In this document: positions 12,693-22,613 of the stretch, in pieces
Layout of the letters: every line of letters starts with the position of its first letter
How positions within the stretch are numbered: the first letter of the stretch is position 1
NCBI GenBank assembly: GCA_938075415.1
Contig: CALJHC010000023.1
Location: 124,001 to 188,000, forward strand
DNA length: 64,000 nt
Direction: 5' to 3'
DNA from: an uncultured Rubripirellula sp.
Lineage (GTDB): Bacteria > Planctomycetota > Planctomycetia > Pirellulales > Pirellulaceae
Notes under the pieces: model-generated
Database searches by the model: none
Seen by the model: the letters and a program-made list of their open reading frames with translations, nothing else
What the model was told of the DNA's origin: nothing
Translations under genes and position numbers: made by a program

Positions 12693-14021
12693 TCAACTAT
12701 CGATGCATGTTTCCAAGAATCGAGCGAGTCGGTGAAAGTCACTATCAGGCTCGATGAAACGAACCTTCGTGACAAGCGTCTGCGGATCAACAAGCTCTTC
12801 GAAAGGCACGTAACGTAAAGCCAGCTGGCCGTGGACCGAGACCATCACACCATTGAGTTTTTGCTCAACCAATGCTCGATAAGCTCCGACGCCCAGTTGC
12901 GATCCCAGCATCACATCGTATGCGTTTGGTGGAGCACATCTTGATTCGTAGCCGAGTTGAAGTCCGTTGATCTTTCGATTGTTACCAGTTCGCTCGGTAT
13001 AGCGAGCCGATAACAACTGCGAGACCAGCGAGGAAAGATGGATCGATGAAATATTAATGTGCCCATGATCATCACGACTGACTCCCTCGAGATACCGCGA
13101 CGGCAAGAACTCTGCCATGCCCTCGGCGATCACAATGGTGCCATATGGCCGACCCTCACGCTCGCGTGCCAACATCATGTCAACCATTCGGTCGATCACT
13201 TGCTCCAACGCCATCACTTTTCGAGACTCACCGGTCTCTTCGTTGACAATCTCTGTCTCGGCTAGCGCGCCGCGAATGTCTTCCACGCTCAAAACCATAC
13301 TTGCCTCGCCGGCGATCGCCGCCCCATAGGCAAGCCAACCGGCACTTCGACCCATTGCTTCGCAAACAAAGTAGGCACGACCTGCCGCCGCATCAAAATT
13401 TAAATTGCGAATTTCCTCAGCCAAGGTCTCAGCCGCGGTGAAAAATCCGAAAGTAAAATCAATACCGGAGTAATCGTTATCGATCGTCTTGGGCAAATGA
13501 ATCACAGGAAAACGCCTTGCCCCTTCCGGCAATCGATCCTGAAATAATTTCAGCTTGTTGGCAGTCTTCAAGGTATCGTCGCCACCAATCGAAATCAGTG
13601 CGTCCACCTCAAGAGAGCACAACCCTTCATACACGCGGCGAAGCGGTGCAACCAACTCGGCGTCGTCCAAATGATCCGGTGAGCTGACATGCTTGCCAGG
13701 ATTGGTTCGAGCCGTTCCGATCATGATCCCCCGGCTGCTTCTTGCGTTGGTCAGAAGCTCATGACCGAACGAGATGTAATCCTCACCCTCCTGCAAAGGA
13801 CTCGCAGCGGTGTATTCGGCAAGACGGCTGTAGCCATGCTTGATTCCAAACACCTGAGCGCCTTCCTCGAGAAAAGAAAACGCCGCAGTTGAAATGACCG
13901 CGTTCGCGGCAGGTGCGGGTCCACCCGCAAACAAAATGGCGACGCGTTTGATGTCAAGCGAATGATGATCTGGCATGTTTGGTGTCAGGGTTGGCGTTGA
14001 AGGTGAAAACACGCCAATCAT
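12693..14021 (-). CDS. pfp: PPi-type 6-phosphofructokinase family enzyme
   Basis: Phosphofructokinase fold enzyme for fructose-6-phosphate / fructose-1,6-bisphosphate interconversion. Motifs: FAGGPAPAANAVI (phosphate loop), ISIGGDDTLKTANKL around residue 145, PKTIDNDYSGIDFTFGF, VCEAMGRSAGWLAYGAAIAG, and GYESRCAPPNAYD near the C-terminus. The Asp after GGD (GGDDT rather than GGDGT) and Lys in PKTIDND are the residues associated with pyrophosphate rather than ATP as phosphoryl donor, so a reversible PPi-dependent enzyme is inferred. 442 residues fits the long PPi group. Start at 14021 (MIGVFSPS) is tentative; M16 (13976, MPDHHSLDIKRVAIL) is equally plausible and neither has a good Shine-Dalgarno. 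Transcribed alone, convergent with the FAS1 gene. Confidence 0.93.
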   Translation of the reverse strand: MIGVFSPSTPTLTPNMPDHHSLDIKRVAILFAGGPAPAANAVISTAAFSFLEEGAQVFGIKHGYSRLAEYTAASPLQEGEDYISFGHELLTNARSSRGIMIGTARTNPGKHVSSPDHLDDAELVAPLRRVYEGLCSLEVDALISIGGDDTLKTANKLKLFQDRLPEGARRFPVIHLPKTIDNDYSGIDFTFGFFTAAETLAEEIRNLNFDAAAGRAYFVCEAMGRSAGWLAYGAAIAGEASMVLSVEDIRGALAETEIVNEETGESRKVMALEQVIDRMVDMMLAREREGRPYGTIVIAEGMAEFLPSRYLEGVSRDDHGHINISSIHLSSLVSQLLSARYTERTGNNRKINGLQLGYESRCAPPNAYDVMLGSQLGVGAYRALVEQKLNGVMVSVHGQLALRYVPFEELVDPQTLVTKVRFIEPDSDFHRLARFLETCIDS

Positions 14022-14432
14022 TCTAGAGAACAGCGGAACTCCGCCAAGCCACCCCCCCGCAGGGCACCACTAACCTACCTGCAAGGCGAATCATTACGCC
14101 GTTAAGTGGATATCGGGGCAGAGACACGCCGGCTAATCTTCAAAGATCAAAAAGTGTAACCGCTTACGCACCATCAAATTCGCAAGGTCCAATCGAGTGA
14201 TTGAGCCCAGCATCACCAACTTAATCATTTTTCAACAACGTAAAAAAAATCACAATCCGCAGCGATCATACCAATTGAACAAAGTGCAGAAACCAAACCC
14301 CAACTCTCAAAGATTTGGACTCGAGTCCCCTGCGATATCCATCGCTGCATCTTTGGTAAACAAACGCACAAAATCTGCCGTCACGTCTCCCTGAAACCTT
14401 ACTCGGGATCCGGTCAAAAACACCTCGGAAAA
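14022..14432. other. Gap between pfp and the pilus block, nothing recognised
   Basis: About 410 bp, A/T-rich in the middle (14220-14290), no plausible ORF, tandem repeat or clear terminator seen. Confidence 0.55.
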
Positions 14433-15107
14433 TCATCCCCGATTTAGTGCCTGTGCGGAACGAATTAAAGAATCTGGAAGAATAAACGACCAAGACTCAC
14501 CCTCTAATTTCCCGATCACAACCACTCGAAACTCTGCATCTGGATTCCATTGCGTCGATGAGGATACAGAAACAAATGCACCACGTTGCAAGACAAAAGG
14601 TTTTCGCTCGGAAAGCCGCAAGTGATCCGCGTCAATGGTTTCGCAGCGATCATCACTTTGGGTCGCCCCCAATTCACTTCGGTCATCCGTGACACCGTTG
14701 CCGTTGTCATCCACCCCCGCGACGCCTGGCTTCCCATCAACTCCGGGCAGAATCGCCACCACCGCGTCTGAATCAAATTGCTGAAGCTCAAGGTAAACCT
14801 TTTGAGTCTGCGTCGAAGCATTGGATGTCTCTGGCTTGGTCGACAGAGGTATTTCCAATGGTTGCCGGTCAAACAGCCATTCCGACCACTGCTCGGAAGT
14901 CGCTTCGTCAAGATGCTGCCTAACCTGTTGACTGAGCCGCGTCTGAGAAGGTAACGGGTCAGTTACCGTCACGGCGGCCCAAAGCCGAAAAACTGCCATG
15001 CAGGCGAACACCGCCATTAATCCAGTTGTTAACCGATTCAAAACAACTTCCCCTGGTGTTATCGACTGATTGTTCAACCGGATCGTGACTGAATCAAGGT
15101 GCTGCAT
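14433..15107 (-). CDS. Membrane-anchored accessory protein at end of pseudopilin block
   Basis: 224 residues, family not recognised. A single hydrophobic segment at about 28-48 (TTGLMAVFACMAVFRLWAAV) would place the remainder outside the membrane. The middle holds GVDGKPGVAGVDDNGNGVTDDRSELG-like sequence: DDNGNGVTDDRSE fits a dockerin/EF-hand-like calcium loop and recurs in the neighbouring pseudopilins, which argues that this protein belongs to the same machine. It is the last gene of the minus-strand block, 176 bp behind the J-like gene. It has no prepilin motif, so it is not itself a pseudopilin; a role near GspL/GspM or as an accessory minor component is only inference. Confidence 0.7.
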   Translation of the reverse strand: MQHLDSVTIRLNNQSITPGEVVLNRLTTGLMAVFACMAVFRLWAAVTVTDPLPSQTRLSQQVRQHLDEATSEQWSEWLFDRQPLEIPLSTKPETSNASTQTQKVYLELQQFDSDAVVAILPGVDGKPGVAGVDDNGNGVTDDRSELGATQSDDRCETIDADHLRLSERKPFVLQRGAFVSVSSSTQWNPDAEFRVVVIGKLEGESWSFILPDSLIRSAQALNRG

Positions 15108-15283
15108 CGCTACAAGAGGTCAGCAATCCGCAGAGACGCGTTTAACGACAGCGGCTGCAATCAGCGGTTTCCGTGATCGGTATTCGATGACTGGACGGGC
15201 AAACGGCCAGATCTCAATAGGTCTGTCATCACCAAATCGATTCTTCAGCCACAGAGATAAAGGTGATTCTACTGGGCGATCAC

Positions 15284-17098
15284 TCAATTATTTGCAAATT
15301 CAACCGATGCTTGCCGCACCAGTCGTACTTTCTCATTTTCGAGCCGAACAGAGATTCGGATTGAATCAACGCTATTGGGAAAGGGAGCCAAGGTCTCACG
15401 TTCACCGATATCATCCGCCCCGAACTGGGCATCATCATCAAGTCCGTTTGCACCTAAATCGGGTGTGCGCGGTGGGCTGTTGGAATACCACTTCATGAAA
15501 CCGTTCTCGAGGACCTGACAAAAACCGTCACGCTCATAATGCGAGGTGAAGGTATCGAAGGTCGGCTGAAACGCAACAACGGAGGATCCGTTGGCATAAA
15601 CTCGACCCGAACGGTAGAGGCCATCGCTGTAGCTATTCAAAGCATTTCCAAACGCCTGCAAGCCAGAGAACCTGCTAATCAACAAAGCAGCGTTAGAAAT
15701 CACTTGTCCTGATTGGCCACGCGAATCTTTGGCAATCGCTTCCCAACCACGTACTGAACCACCCGACAAAACGGGATAGCACAGGTCAACGAATCCACCC
15801 TGCGTTACCCTCAAAGAGGAAGCCAACAAGACGGCATCTCGATAGCCCGCATCAGTGGGACCGACCGTTTCATTTTCTGTGTAAATGTACACGTCCGGAT
15901 CATAGACCTGGACATCAAACCCAACGGCATAGTCAGCGAAAACATCCTCACCTTGCCTTGTGCCCCCTAGCACGAACTCCGGAACCAAAAATCCGTTCAA
16001 GTCAGCGGTGGTGGAAACAACACCCGTATTGGGCGAAACATTTCCTGTTTTGGTAAGTACCGAAGCGGGTTTACCCAGTGCAAGAATTGGCATCGAGGTG
16101 TAATCACCAAAGTCAATTCGATAGTGTGCAAAGCGGCAGTGTGGCTTACTGAGGTCAGACAGTGCGTTAGCGGCAACCCGCACCGTCGGACGCCCACTGG
16201 CATCCAGAATACGTCGAACTGAAAGATCACATCGCTGATGAACGGTGGTCGCCAATCCCGTCTTAGGGTCGGCCCCGGCCAGGATCCCCGAGCCAAGCGT
16301 TAGCTGCCCGTCGCTAGCGGTCAGGTTCAAATCTGGACGAATCAACAGAACGCGTCGGTGAATCCTGAGGCGGTCAGGAAATCCATTTCCGACCTCGTCC
16401 CCATCAACGCTGCCGTTACGATTGATGTCGATCGTACCATCGTTATCAACAAACGTCGGCCAAGGCGTTGATGGTGAATCAGCGTAATATTCCGGACTCG
16501 CAAAGTAGACGATCTCAGCATACTTCGACTCGATCACGACAAGATCCTGGAAGGCAGGATCATTCGGGTCGTTAGGATCAACCGGTGGTAAGTAACCTGG
16601 ATAGTTAGCCGGGTCCTTTTGCCCCAGTAGAAACCGTGGAACCTTGCCGCGGAACCACTGGCCCGGCTTTGCAACCGCCGTGAATGCCAAGTAATCATCA
16701 CAGTCCCCGTAGCGAGCATCAGGCAGGACGGGGTTGCCACTTGAGGCGTCCACTCGAAACAGCGACGACGTCGCATCGGTCAACGGGCCTTCGTAGTACA
16801 TGAAGTACCCATTCTGATCAGCCTCCAACCCCCGGTTGGCCTGCATCTTGACCGTGCACTGTTTCAGGTCACTGTGGATTCGAGCCGTCACGTCACGCAA
16901 TTCAGACGTCAACTGCGTCACCGCACGACTCTCTTGCACCTGACGTCCCACGTAGGAAAACGCGCGAGCCAACGCCACCATCATCAGCAGTGTGACCGCC
17001 ATGGCGACCAACATTTCAACAAGCGTGAAAGCTTTCGATGTGATCAAGCGGGATGGCCGGAATGAAACGGCGATTAATTTGATAGGTACCTGTTTCAT
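15284..17098 (-). CDS. GspJ-like minor pseudopilin, oversized
   Basis: 604 residues, against about 200 for a usual GspJ. The N-terminus has a type III (prepilin) signal: basic leader, then KA|FTLVEML with Ala at -1, Phe +1 and Glu +5, and a 20-residue hydrophobic helix (VAMAVTLLMMVALARAFSYV), followed by GRQVQESRA, as in PulJ. The large C-terminal domain is beta-rich and contains an EF-hand-like loop (DINRNGSVDGDE, near base 16410-16440) plus DDDAQFGADD close to the end. Its ATG overlaps the stop of the upstream giant gene in an ATGA, so translation is coupled. Expected to be processed by a prepilin peptidase not present here and to sit near the tip of the pseudopilus. Confidence 0.8.
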   Translation of the reverse strand: MKQVPIKLIAVSFRPSRLITSKAFTLVEMLVAMAVTLLMMVALARAFSYVGRQVQESRAVTQLTSELRDVTARIHSDLKQCTVKMQANRGLEADQNGYFMYYEGPLTDATSSLFRVDASSGNPVLPDARYGDCDDYLAFTAVAKPGQWFRGKVPRFLLGQKDPANYPGYLPPVDPNDPNDPAFQDLVVIESKYAEIVYFASPEYYADSPSTPWPTFVDNDGTIDINRNGSVDGDEVGNGFPDRLRIHRRVLLIRPDLNLTASDGQLTLGSGILAGADPKTGLATTVHQRCDLSVRRILDASGRPTVRVAANALSDLSKPHCRFAHYRIDFGDYTSMPILALGKPASVLTKTGNVSPNTGVVSTTADLNGFLVPEFVLGGTRQGEDVFADYAVGFDVQVYDPDVYIYTENETVGPTDAGYRDAVLLASSLRVTQGGFVDLCYPVLSGGSVRGWEAIAKDSRGQSGQVISNAALLISRFSGLQAFGNALNSYSDGLYRSGRVYANGSSVVAFQPTFDTFTSHYERDGFCQVLENGFMKWYSNSPPRTPDLGANGLDDDAQFGADDIGERETLAPFPNSVDSIRISVRLENEKVRLVRQASVEFANN

Positions 17099-20000
17099 TG
17101 TCCATAACTCTCAAAAATAACAACGTCTCGGGCGTTCAAATCTTTTCCCGGCTCGAAGCCTACAGGGATGGAGCGGTCAATCACATAGGTGGCGCTGTAC
17201 CGCTCACTCGTCCCCGCATCCGCGTTGTACTCGCGACCAAGTTCATTGGTTGCCGCATCCACCTCGAAAAAGCCAAGCGTCATACGAAGTAGAAAAACTT
17301 GCGAATTATTGGAGGTCAGATTGGGCATGCGCATTAAAGTCTGATACCTCATGAAGGGACTCGATAAACGGTTACTCTCCGGATTCGTTTGATTGACCAA
17401 CGGTACCTCGCTCGCAGCTCGAACGAAGAAAGGTTTCTGCGCGGGACTTGTGGACCCCACAGCCATATCATCTCGCAGCAACGTGCCATTGACTCCCGAT
17501 CGCTTCAATTCGTTAGTCAGAGCGAGGCCTGTATGCAAAGAGGACCGGAAAACACCCGCGAAACGAGTGGGTAATTTTGGATTCAGTCTTCGGTTGTAGT
17601 TATAGGACCCTGGACTCGCGGAACCGTCAGTTAATTTCACGACAGGGTTGTTGCCCGCATAACCACGTCGGACCGCACGAAACTGGTTGTAACCAAGTTG
17701 CTGAGTTGTGGTAGAACTCGCGAATTCAGTTTGGTTTAAATGCCCCTGCATCAAACCTGCCCAAACAGGAAACGCCGACACCGTGTTGAGATTCACGGTT
17801 CCTTGTCGAAGGTTGTCATACAAGAGGTTAAATGGCGGTTGCAACAAACTGCGAGTTGTTGCCGGTAAACTGGCCAAACGAGAGGGAACCAAGTACTTCA
17901 CCTCGCCGCGGAAACGTGGCTTGGTGTGAATAAAATCAAACAGACGACTCAACTCCGGACTACCCAAATCCGCTGCTCCCGCCGTCGTCCCCGGGAACAC
18001 ACTGTGAAAGAAGTTCAGCAGGTGCCGATACGAGGCTTGGGTGACGCTCACTCCCGGGGAGGTTCTATCGGAATAGACATCCGGGTTGGTGGGACTAACG
18101 GTGAATTCTTCGAAAAGACGACCAGCTGAAGAGGCCGGCACCATCATTAACTCATACGGTGACGCAAACGGTCGATTCAACCAAGGATGAACCGCGTAAG
18201 GGGTCGAAGGTAAATTCGCATCCATCCCCGTCGCAGTCGTCCCCAACGGAAGCCCATAGCCATCAAAATTCAGGCCTTGCGTGGTCCCAGGATTGGCAAG
18301 TGGATGCTCGCAATTCAGAAAGGACAAAGAGCTGTGCAGCTTTCCATCATCACCAGCAAACGCGGCTTCAAATTTGAAGTAATGCCCCGAGGTGCCGGCG
18401 GTAAAACCACCGGCATCGAGCTTCTTTGTGCCCGAGTCACTTTCGGTTTCGTATGAATACAGTGCTTTGGCAGGTACGGGATTGTTAAGATCTGAGGGAT
18501 AACGAATTTCGCCGTTCCGTTGGCGACTGCGTCGGGCATAATCCCCTCGCTGACCCTGAACAACAAAATCTTCTCGCTCCTCGCCACTGAACACCGTCAG
18601 GTCCAATTGAAACCAATCCACTGTTCGATACGGGTTGGTGACCCGATTGTAAGGAAGCGTGGGATCAGCAAGACGTTGCAAGAAGGCAGAGCGATAGTTC
18701 TCAATCGTACCCAATACCGGCTCGTCATTAATCGTCGGCACAAAATCAAAATCACCATCCGCGGGAAGACTTCGAGCGGAGTCATTGGTGTCCGAATAAT
18801 CCAGATAAGCGTCGGTCAGCGAATAGGTTCCACCATCGGGGAAAGGTTGGTTACCAAAGTAACGCAACGTTGGCTGGGTGTAGAACGCCGTTCCCCGTGG
18901 CATTGGTTCCGAGATATTCAATCCCACCGCACCAGTCTCATAAACCGTTGCTTCCCAACCGACTGGTCGAGGCGCGGCGATCACCAACGGCAATGCCCGC
19001 GAGCCATAGGCCGTTCCCGGCCCTGCTACGGACAACAATGGGGTTGCGCGATCACCGACATTATCATTGTTGTTATTGGCGATACCATAATGACCCAACT
19101 GTTGGTAACCGTTGAGGTCTTCAACACGAATCATCTGATCCGATGGACCAGCGGGTGTCAGCTGATTCAGCAAACCGAACGCGTTACCATTGCCATTGCC
19201 GCCAGCGTTGCTGTTTGGGTTGCCAAAATCAAAACTTGAACCGAGGTATGTCGTTAATCTGGGCGCCAGCACTAAGAACTGTCCCGGCTCAAGAAGACGG
19301 TCTGAATTAATCGATGCATCTTGAGAAAAGCTAGGAGCCATGAAGACTCGGTTCGCTTGCATGTCCGAAATTTGGTTGCCCGTGATCAAATTATTGATCT
19401 GGTTGAAAGCGTTGTTGGGGTCTGAATCAACCCCACTGACATCGGTGAACAGGATGAAGCGTTCCAATTCAAGATTACCCACCCCACCACTTGGTCCAAG
19501 CTCATCCGGCTGGCCCACTTCAAACGAAGCGGCATCGGGAAGTGTTCCTCGCTGAACCCTCGGCGATAGATCACGTTTTGCAGGATCCGACTGCGCGTCG
19601 TGTCTCTCGGAAATGGCAATTCGCCAAACCGGTGCTCCATAGGGTGCCACCGCACCAACACGTGGAGCACTCGCGGCAAGATTCAGTTGAAGATCACCAG
19701 TGGGAGCTTGCTGGTAAAGCTCCATCGGAAAGCCTGGTTTGAAGGCGTCGTCACCATTGACCGTGGGATGTGGACAATAGAGTTCCAAGAAAAGCGATCC
19801 CTGAGGGATCCGAACCTGGTCGGTTGTGTCATCGGCGGGATTTGGCTTGTCCTCTTTCTTGAACTCACCACTGGCATCACGGTCGGTATCTCGGACGCGA
19901 ACATCATGCAACGCCAGTCCCTCCGAAAACATCAACTGTGGTTCTTCGACACCCCAGACAACGAATCGAGCGTCTTGAGGACTCGATAACTCATCGACGA

Positions 20001-22557
20001 CCGACCAACCATCTGCGTCGAATGGATTGGGATCAAACGCAAAGCGAGTCATGATCGAATCGGGATCACGATAGTCAACGACATTGACGGCCCACTGCGC
20101 CAGCCGTCGCGCCGTGTACTGCTCACGCTCCGCTTGACTGTAATTGTTGACCGTTGCGAATTGAGCGGCATCGAAGGGGGCATTCAGTTCGTGCCGTAAC
20201 AACATCGCAAGCACATAGAGATGCCTCGCCAGCAGTTGCCGACCGGTCACGGGTATTTGATCCCCCGTCACCGCTGGTTCATCCCATCGATACGAAGGCG
20301 CCTGCCCAGCAAATCCAGCCGGCACCGATCCGGTCGCATTCCTCGCAAGACGAAATGCCTCAGTTTCAGCCGTCAAATTGTAATCATCCGCAATCACTTC
20401 CTCTGATTCCACCGGTTCATCGATGACAAAATTACCGTTGTCATCCACTCCATTTCCGATCGCACGGTTGATATCCACTTTGCGTCCAAGCCGTAACTCG
20501 GGACTAAATAATGTTTTGTATTGGTCCGCGATCTCTTGCTGAGTATGGGTGGTCGAATCAAATACACGACCTCCAGACTGCAGAACTAGAAATTGATACA
20601 GCGATGCAATCGGGCTATCGTCTGAGGTACTTTTTGTCGTGAATGCATGACGATAATCCTGATGATCACGAACCAGTGAAGTCAAACGTTGGCGCAGATC
20701 CACCGGCAGTAATTCAGAGTCAAAATCGTCTGCCCGCAGAATCGCCTCGAGATCGTTAACGGTGAATAATGAATCACCGGCCAACTCGCCGCTTGGTCCA
20801 AGCTCATAGGGATGGTCCACATCTTCACGAGCTGGGTTGGTCACATTTTGCGGAGCGGACAGCACGTGCCCGCTGCGTCCCAGACCGGTTGCCGATCGGC
20901 CGAATGGATCGGTTGTCCCTCCGAAACCAGAGATCCCAGAGTGGAATGGCGGTCGAAAACCCGCCGTCAAAACATCCAAAGAGTCTCGCCCCGTGATTCC
21001 GGGATCATCCTCCCGAACCTTGAGTCCTTGGTTCACGGCATAGCGTCGACGAATCAGATCCTGCAACAATAATCCGTCGCTGGCGTCGGCGCCAGCTGTT
21101 TGCGGTAAATTGATTTCCGCAGGGCCCCATCCCAGTCCACGGTAGAGTGGCTTGACCAAATTGGGTTGTCCCGCCCACGCCACCTGCCCATTTCTCGGAA
21201 GGCCGGCCGTTCCCACCAGGTCGGTGATTTCGGGATTACCATGCGCGTTGAGATTCAATCGCCCACCCAAATCCTCAATCATCGGTGCGACGAGAGGCTG
21301 GATCAGTTTTCCTTCCCGAGTCACAAAGGTTGGTAAACCCAGATTGACCCAAACACTATCGGGTGATCCATCCGAATCATTATCAACATCCCACTGGCCA
21401 TTGATCAACGCCTCGGCGACCTGGTTTAACCTTGCAAGGTTATTACCTTGAATCGCTGTTCGTAACGAATAATTTGAACTTCCCCCGGTAAACCGACTGT
21501 TGATTCTTGGATTTGGATTTGGATTTTGTTCACTGCTGAGCATTGAAGACTGCGCAAGCGGCAGTGGGCGAAAAGTTCCCCGACGAAGGCTGGATAGCAA
21601 TTCAGGAAAAGGTCCCGTGCCGAGAGGTGTTTGCTGATTCAGGATATAGTTGATCACCGAAGGACGATGAAACGAGGGAATGATCGAACCATCATCGTTT
21701 CGATGACTCAGAAACCAATTGTTGAAATCCGCCGCGTCATAATCCTCATCCACGTCACCAAGGATCACGGACTTGTCAAAAATCTTGGCACTCGTGTTGA
21801 GGTGATTGGGTTGCAAGACGCTCGGCAAGGTCGGCAATCCAACGTAGGCATCGGGGGGCGTCACATTAAAACCGTCGCCGTTGAACCCCCGTCCAACGGA
21901 ATTACGAGGTGAACCATTGAGCCGAAAATCGTATCCAACCGGATCAGCATTGGCCGAGGTCTGCACGAACCAATCCTGCGGCGAATTCACAACACCCGGT
22001 TCGTCGCCGTTAAGCTCGAAGTAAAGGTTGTCGTGCGGACTTGGCGTCAGTACAAACTCTGATCGCAAGATTCGATAAGTACGATTCTGTAGCGGACCTT
22101 GCGTGAAGGTGATCAACCGTCCAGCGTACACATCATCAATCTGAGGAAGCTGTATGGGACGTTGCAGCAATGGTGCGTCGGGTGGGGGTGGGATCCTCCA
22201 CTGACTCACACCTATTCGGACAAAGCCACTTACCGCCGCAGGATTTTGATAGAGCGCGACTCGCAAATTCAAGCCATCACGCAGTCCATAGTAATCACTT
22301 AGCAGGTCCTCTCCGTAAAACGGATTGGACGTGTCCTCCGTCCCGCGAACCAGAGTCATCAGCGCTTCGTTCATCATCCAATCCACATCAGGATCTCGAA
22401 TTTCCTGCTGTGAACGAGCGAATGAGGCATCTCTTGATTCATTGCTGAATACCAAATACGCAGCGATCATGATGCTGAAAAATGTCAATGAACCAAGCAC
22501 CACCAACAGGATTACCCCGCTGTCATTCGACGATCTTCTTGACGCACACGCATTCAT
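17095..22557 (-). CDS. Giant GspK-like pseudopilin-associated protein
   Basis: 1820 residues, about five times a normal GspK. The N-terminus (NDSGVILLVVLGSLTFFSIMIAAYLVFSNESRDASFARSQ) is a prepilin-type segment G|VILLVVL without Glu at +5; absence of Glu5 is typical for GspK. Its position between I-like and J-like genes and the ATGA overlap with the J-like gene support this. The remainder contains several Asp/Asn/Gly calcium-loop-like segments (DNDSDGSPDSVW, DDNGNFVIDEPVE, DVDEDYDAADF), consistent with the two calcium sites of GspK but repeated. No enzymatic motif recognised. Most likely a tip component with a very large extracellular domain; alternatively an adhesin carried on a pilus. The long antisense ORFs inside it are shadows. 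Confidence 0.75.
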   Translation of the reverse strand: MNACASRRSSNDSGVILLVVLGSLTFFSIMIAAYLVFSNESRDASFARSQQEIRDPDVDWMMNEALMTLVRGTEDTSNPFYGEDLLSDYYGLRDGLNLRVALYQNPAAVSGFVRIGVSQWRIPPPPDAPLLQRPIQLPQIDDVYAGRLITFTQGPLQNRTYRILRSEFVLTPSPHDNLYFELNGDEPGVVNSPQDWFVQTSANADPVGYDFRLNGSPRNSVGRGFNGDGFNVTPPDAYVGLPTLPSVLQPNHLNTSAKIFDKSVILGDVDEDYDAADFNNWFLSHRNDDGSIIPSFHRPSVINYILNQQTPLGTGPFPELLSSLRRGTFRPLPLAQSSMLSSEQNPNPNPRINSRFTGGSSNYSLRTAIQGNNLARLNQVAEALINGQWDVDNDSDGSPDSVWVNLGLPTFVTREGKLIQPLVAPMIEDLGGRLNLNAHGNPEITDLVGTAGLPRNGQVAWAGQPNLVKPLYRGLGWGPAEINLPQTAGADASDGLLLQDLIRRRYAVNQGLKVREDDPGITGRDSLDVLTAGFRPPFHSGISGFGGTTDPFGRSATGLGRSGHVLSAPQNVTNPAREDVDHPYELGPSGELAGDSLFTVNDLEAILRADDFDSELLPVDLRQRLTSLVRDHQDYRHAFTTKSTSDDSPIASLYQFLVLQSGGRVFDSTTHTQQEIADQYKTLFSPELRLGRKVDINRAIGNGVDDNGNFVIDEPVESEEVIADDYNLTAETEAFRLARNATGSVPAGFAGQAPSYRWDEPAVTGDQIPVTGRQLLARHLYVLAMLLRHELNAPFDAAQFATVNNYSQAEREQYTARRLAQWAVNVVDYRDPDSIMTRFAFDPNPFDADGWSVVDELSSPQDARFVVWGVEEPQLMFSEGLALHDVRVRDTDRDASGEFKKEDKPNPADDTTDQVRIPQGSLFLELYCPHPTVNGDDAFKPGFPMELYQQAPTGDLQLNLAASAPRVGAVAPYGAPVWRIAISERHDAQSDPAKRDLSPRVQRGTLPDAASFEVGQPDELGPSGGVGNLELERFILFTDVSGVDSDPNNAFNQINNLITGNQISDMQANRVFMAPSFSQDASINSDRLLEPGQFLVLAPRLTTYLGSSFDFGNPNSNAGGNGNGNAFGLLNQLTPAGPSDQMIRVEDLNGYQQLGHYGIANNNNDNVGDRATPLLSVAGPGTAYGSRALPLVIAAPRPVGWEATVYETGAVGLNISEPMPRGTAFYTQPTLRYFGNQPFPDGGTYSLTDAYLDYSDTNDSARSLPADGDFDFVPTINDEPVLGTIENYRSAFLQRLADPTLPYNRVTNPYRTVDWFQLDLTVFSGEEREDFVVQGQRGDYARRSRQRNGEIRYPSDLNNPVPAKALYSYETESDSGTKKLDAGGFTAGTSGHYFKFEAAFAGDDGKLHSSLSFLNCEHPLANPGTTQGLNFDGYGLPLGTTATGMDANLPSTPYAVHPWLNRPFASPYELMMVPASSAGRLFEEFTVSPTNPDVYSDRTSPGVSVTQASYRHLLNFFHSVFPGTTAGAADLGSPELSRLFDFIHTKPRFRGEVKYLVPSRLASLPATTRSLLQPPFNLLYDNLRQGTVNLNTVSAFPVWAGLMQGHLNQTEFASSTTTQQLGYNQFRAVRRGYAGNNPVVKLTDGSASPGSYNYNRRLNPKLPTRFAGVFRSSLHTGLALTNELKRSGVNGTLLRDDMAVGSTSPAQKPFFVRAASEVPLVNQTNPESNRLSSPFMRYQTLMRMPNLTSNNSQVFLLRMTLGFFEVDAATNELGREYNADAGTSERYSATYVIDRSIPVGFEPGKDLNARDVVIFESYGQ

Positions 22558-22613
22558 AAGCCAATGCCCATAATTGAACGTTCCAAACGTTGAATGGCTG
22601 ATCCAACAACCGG

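Noticed and set aside
18520..19239. 239-residue plus-strand ORF within the giant gene
   Set aside because: Shadow of the real minus-strand frame; composition (Arg/Ile/Ser-rich) unlike a protein.
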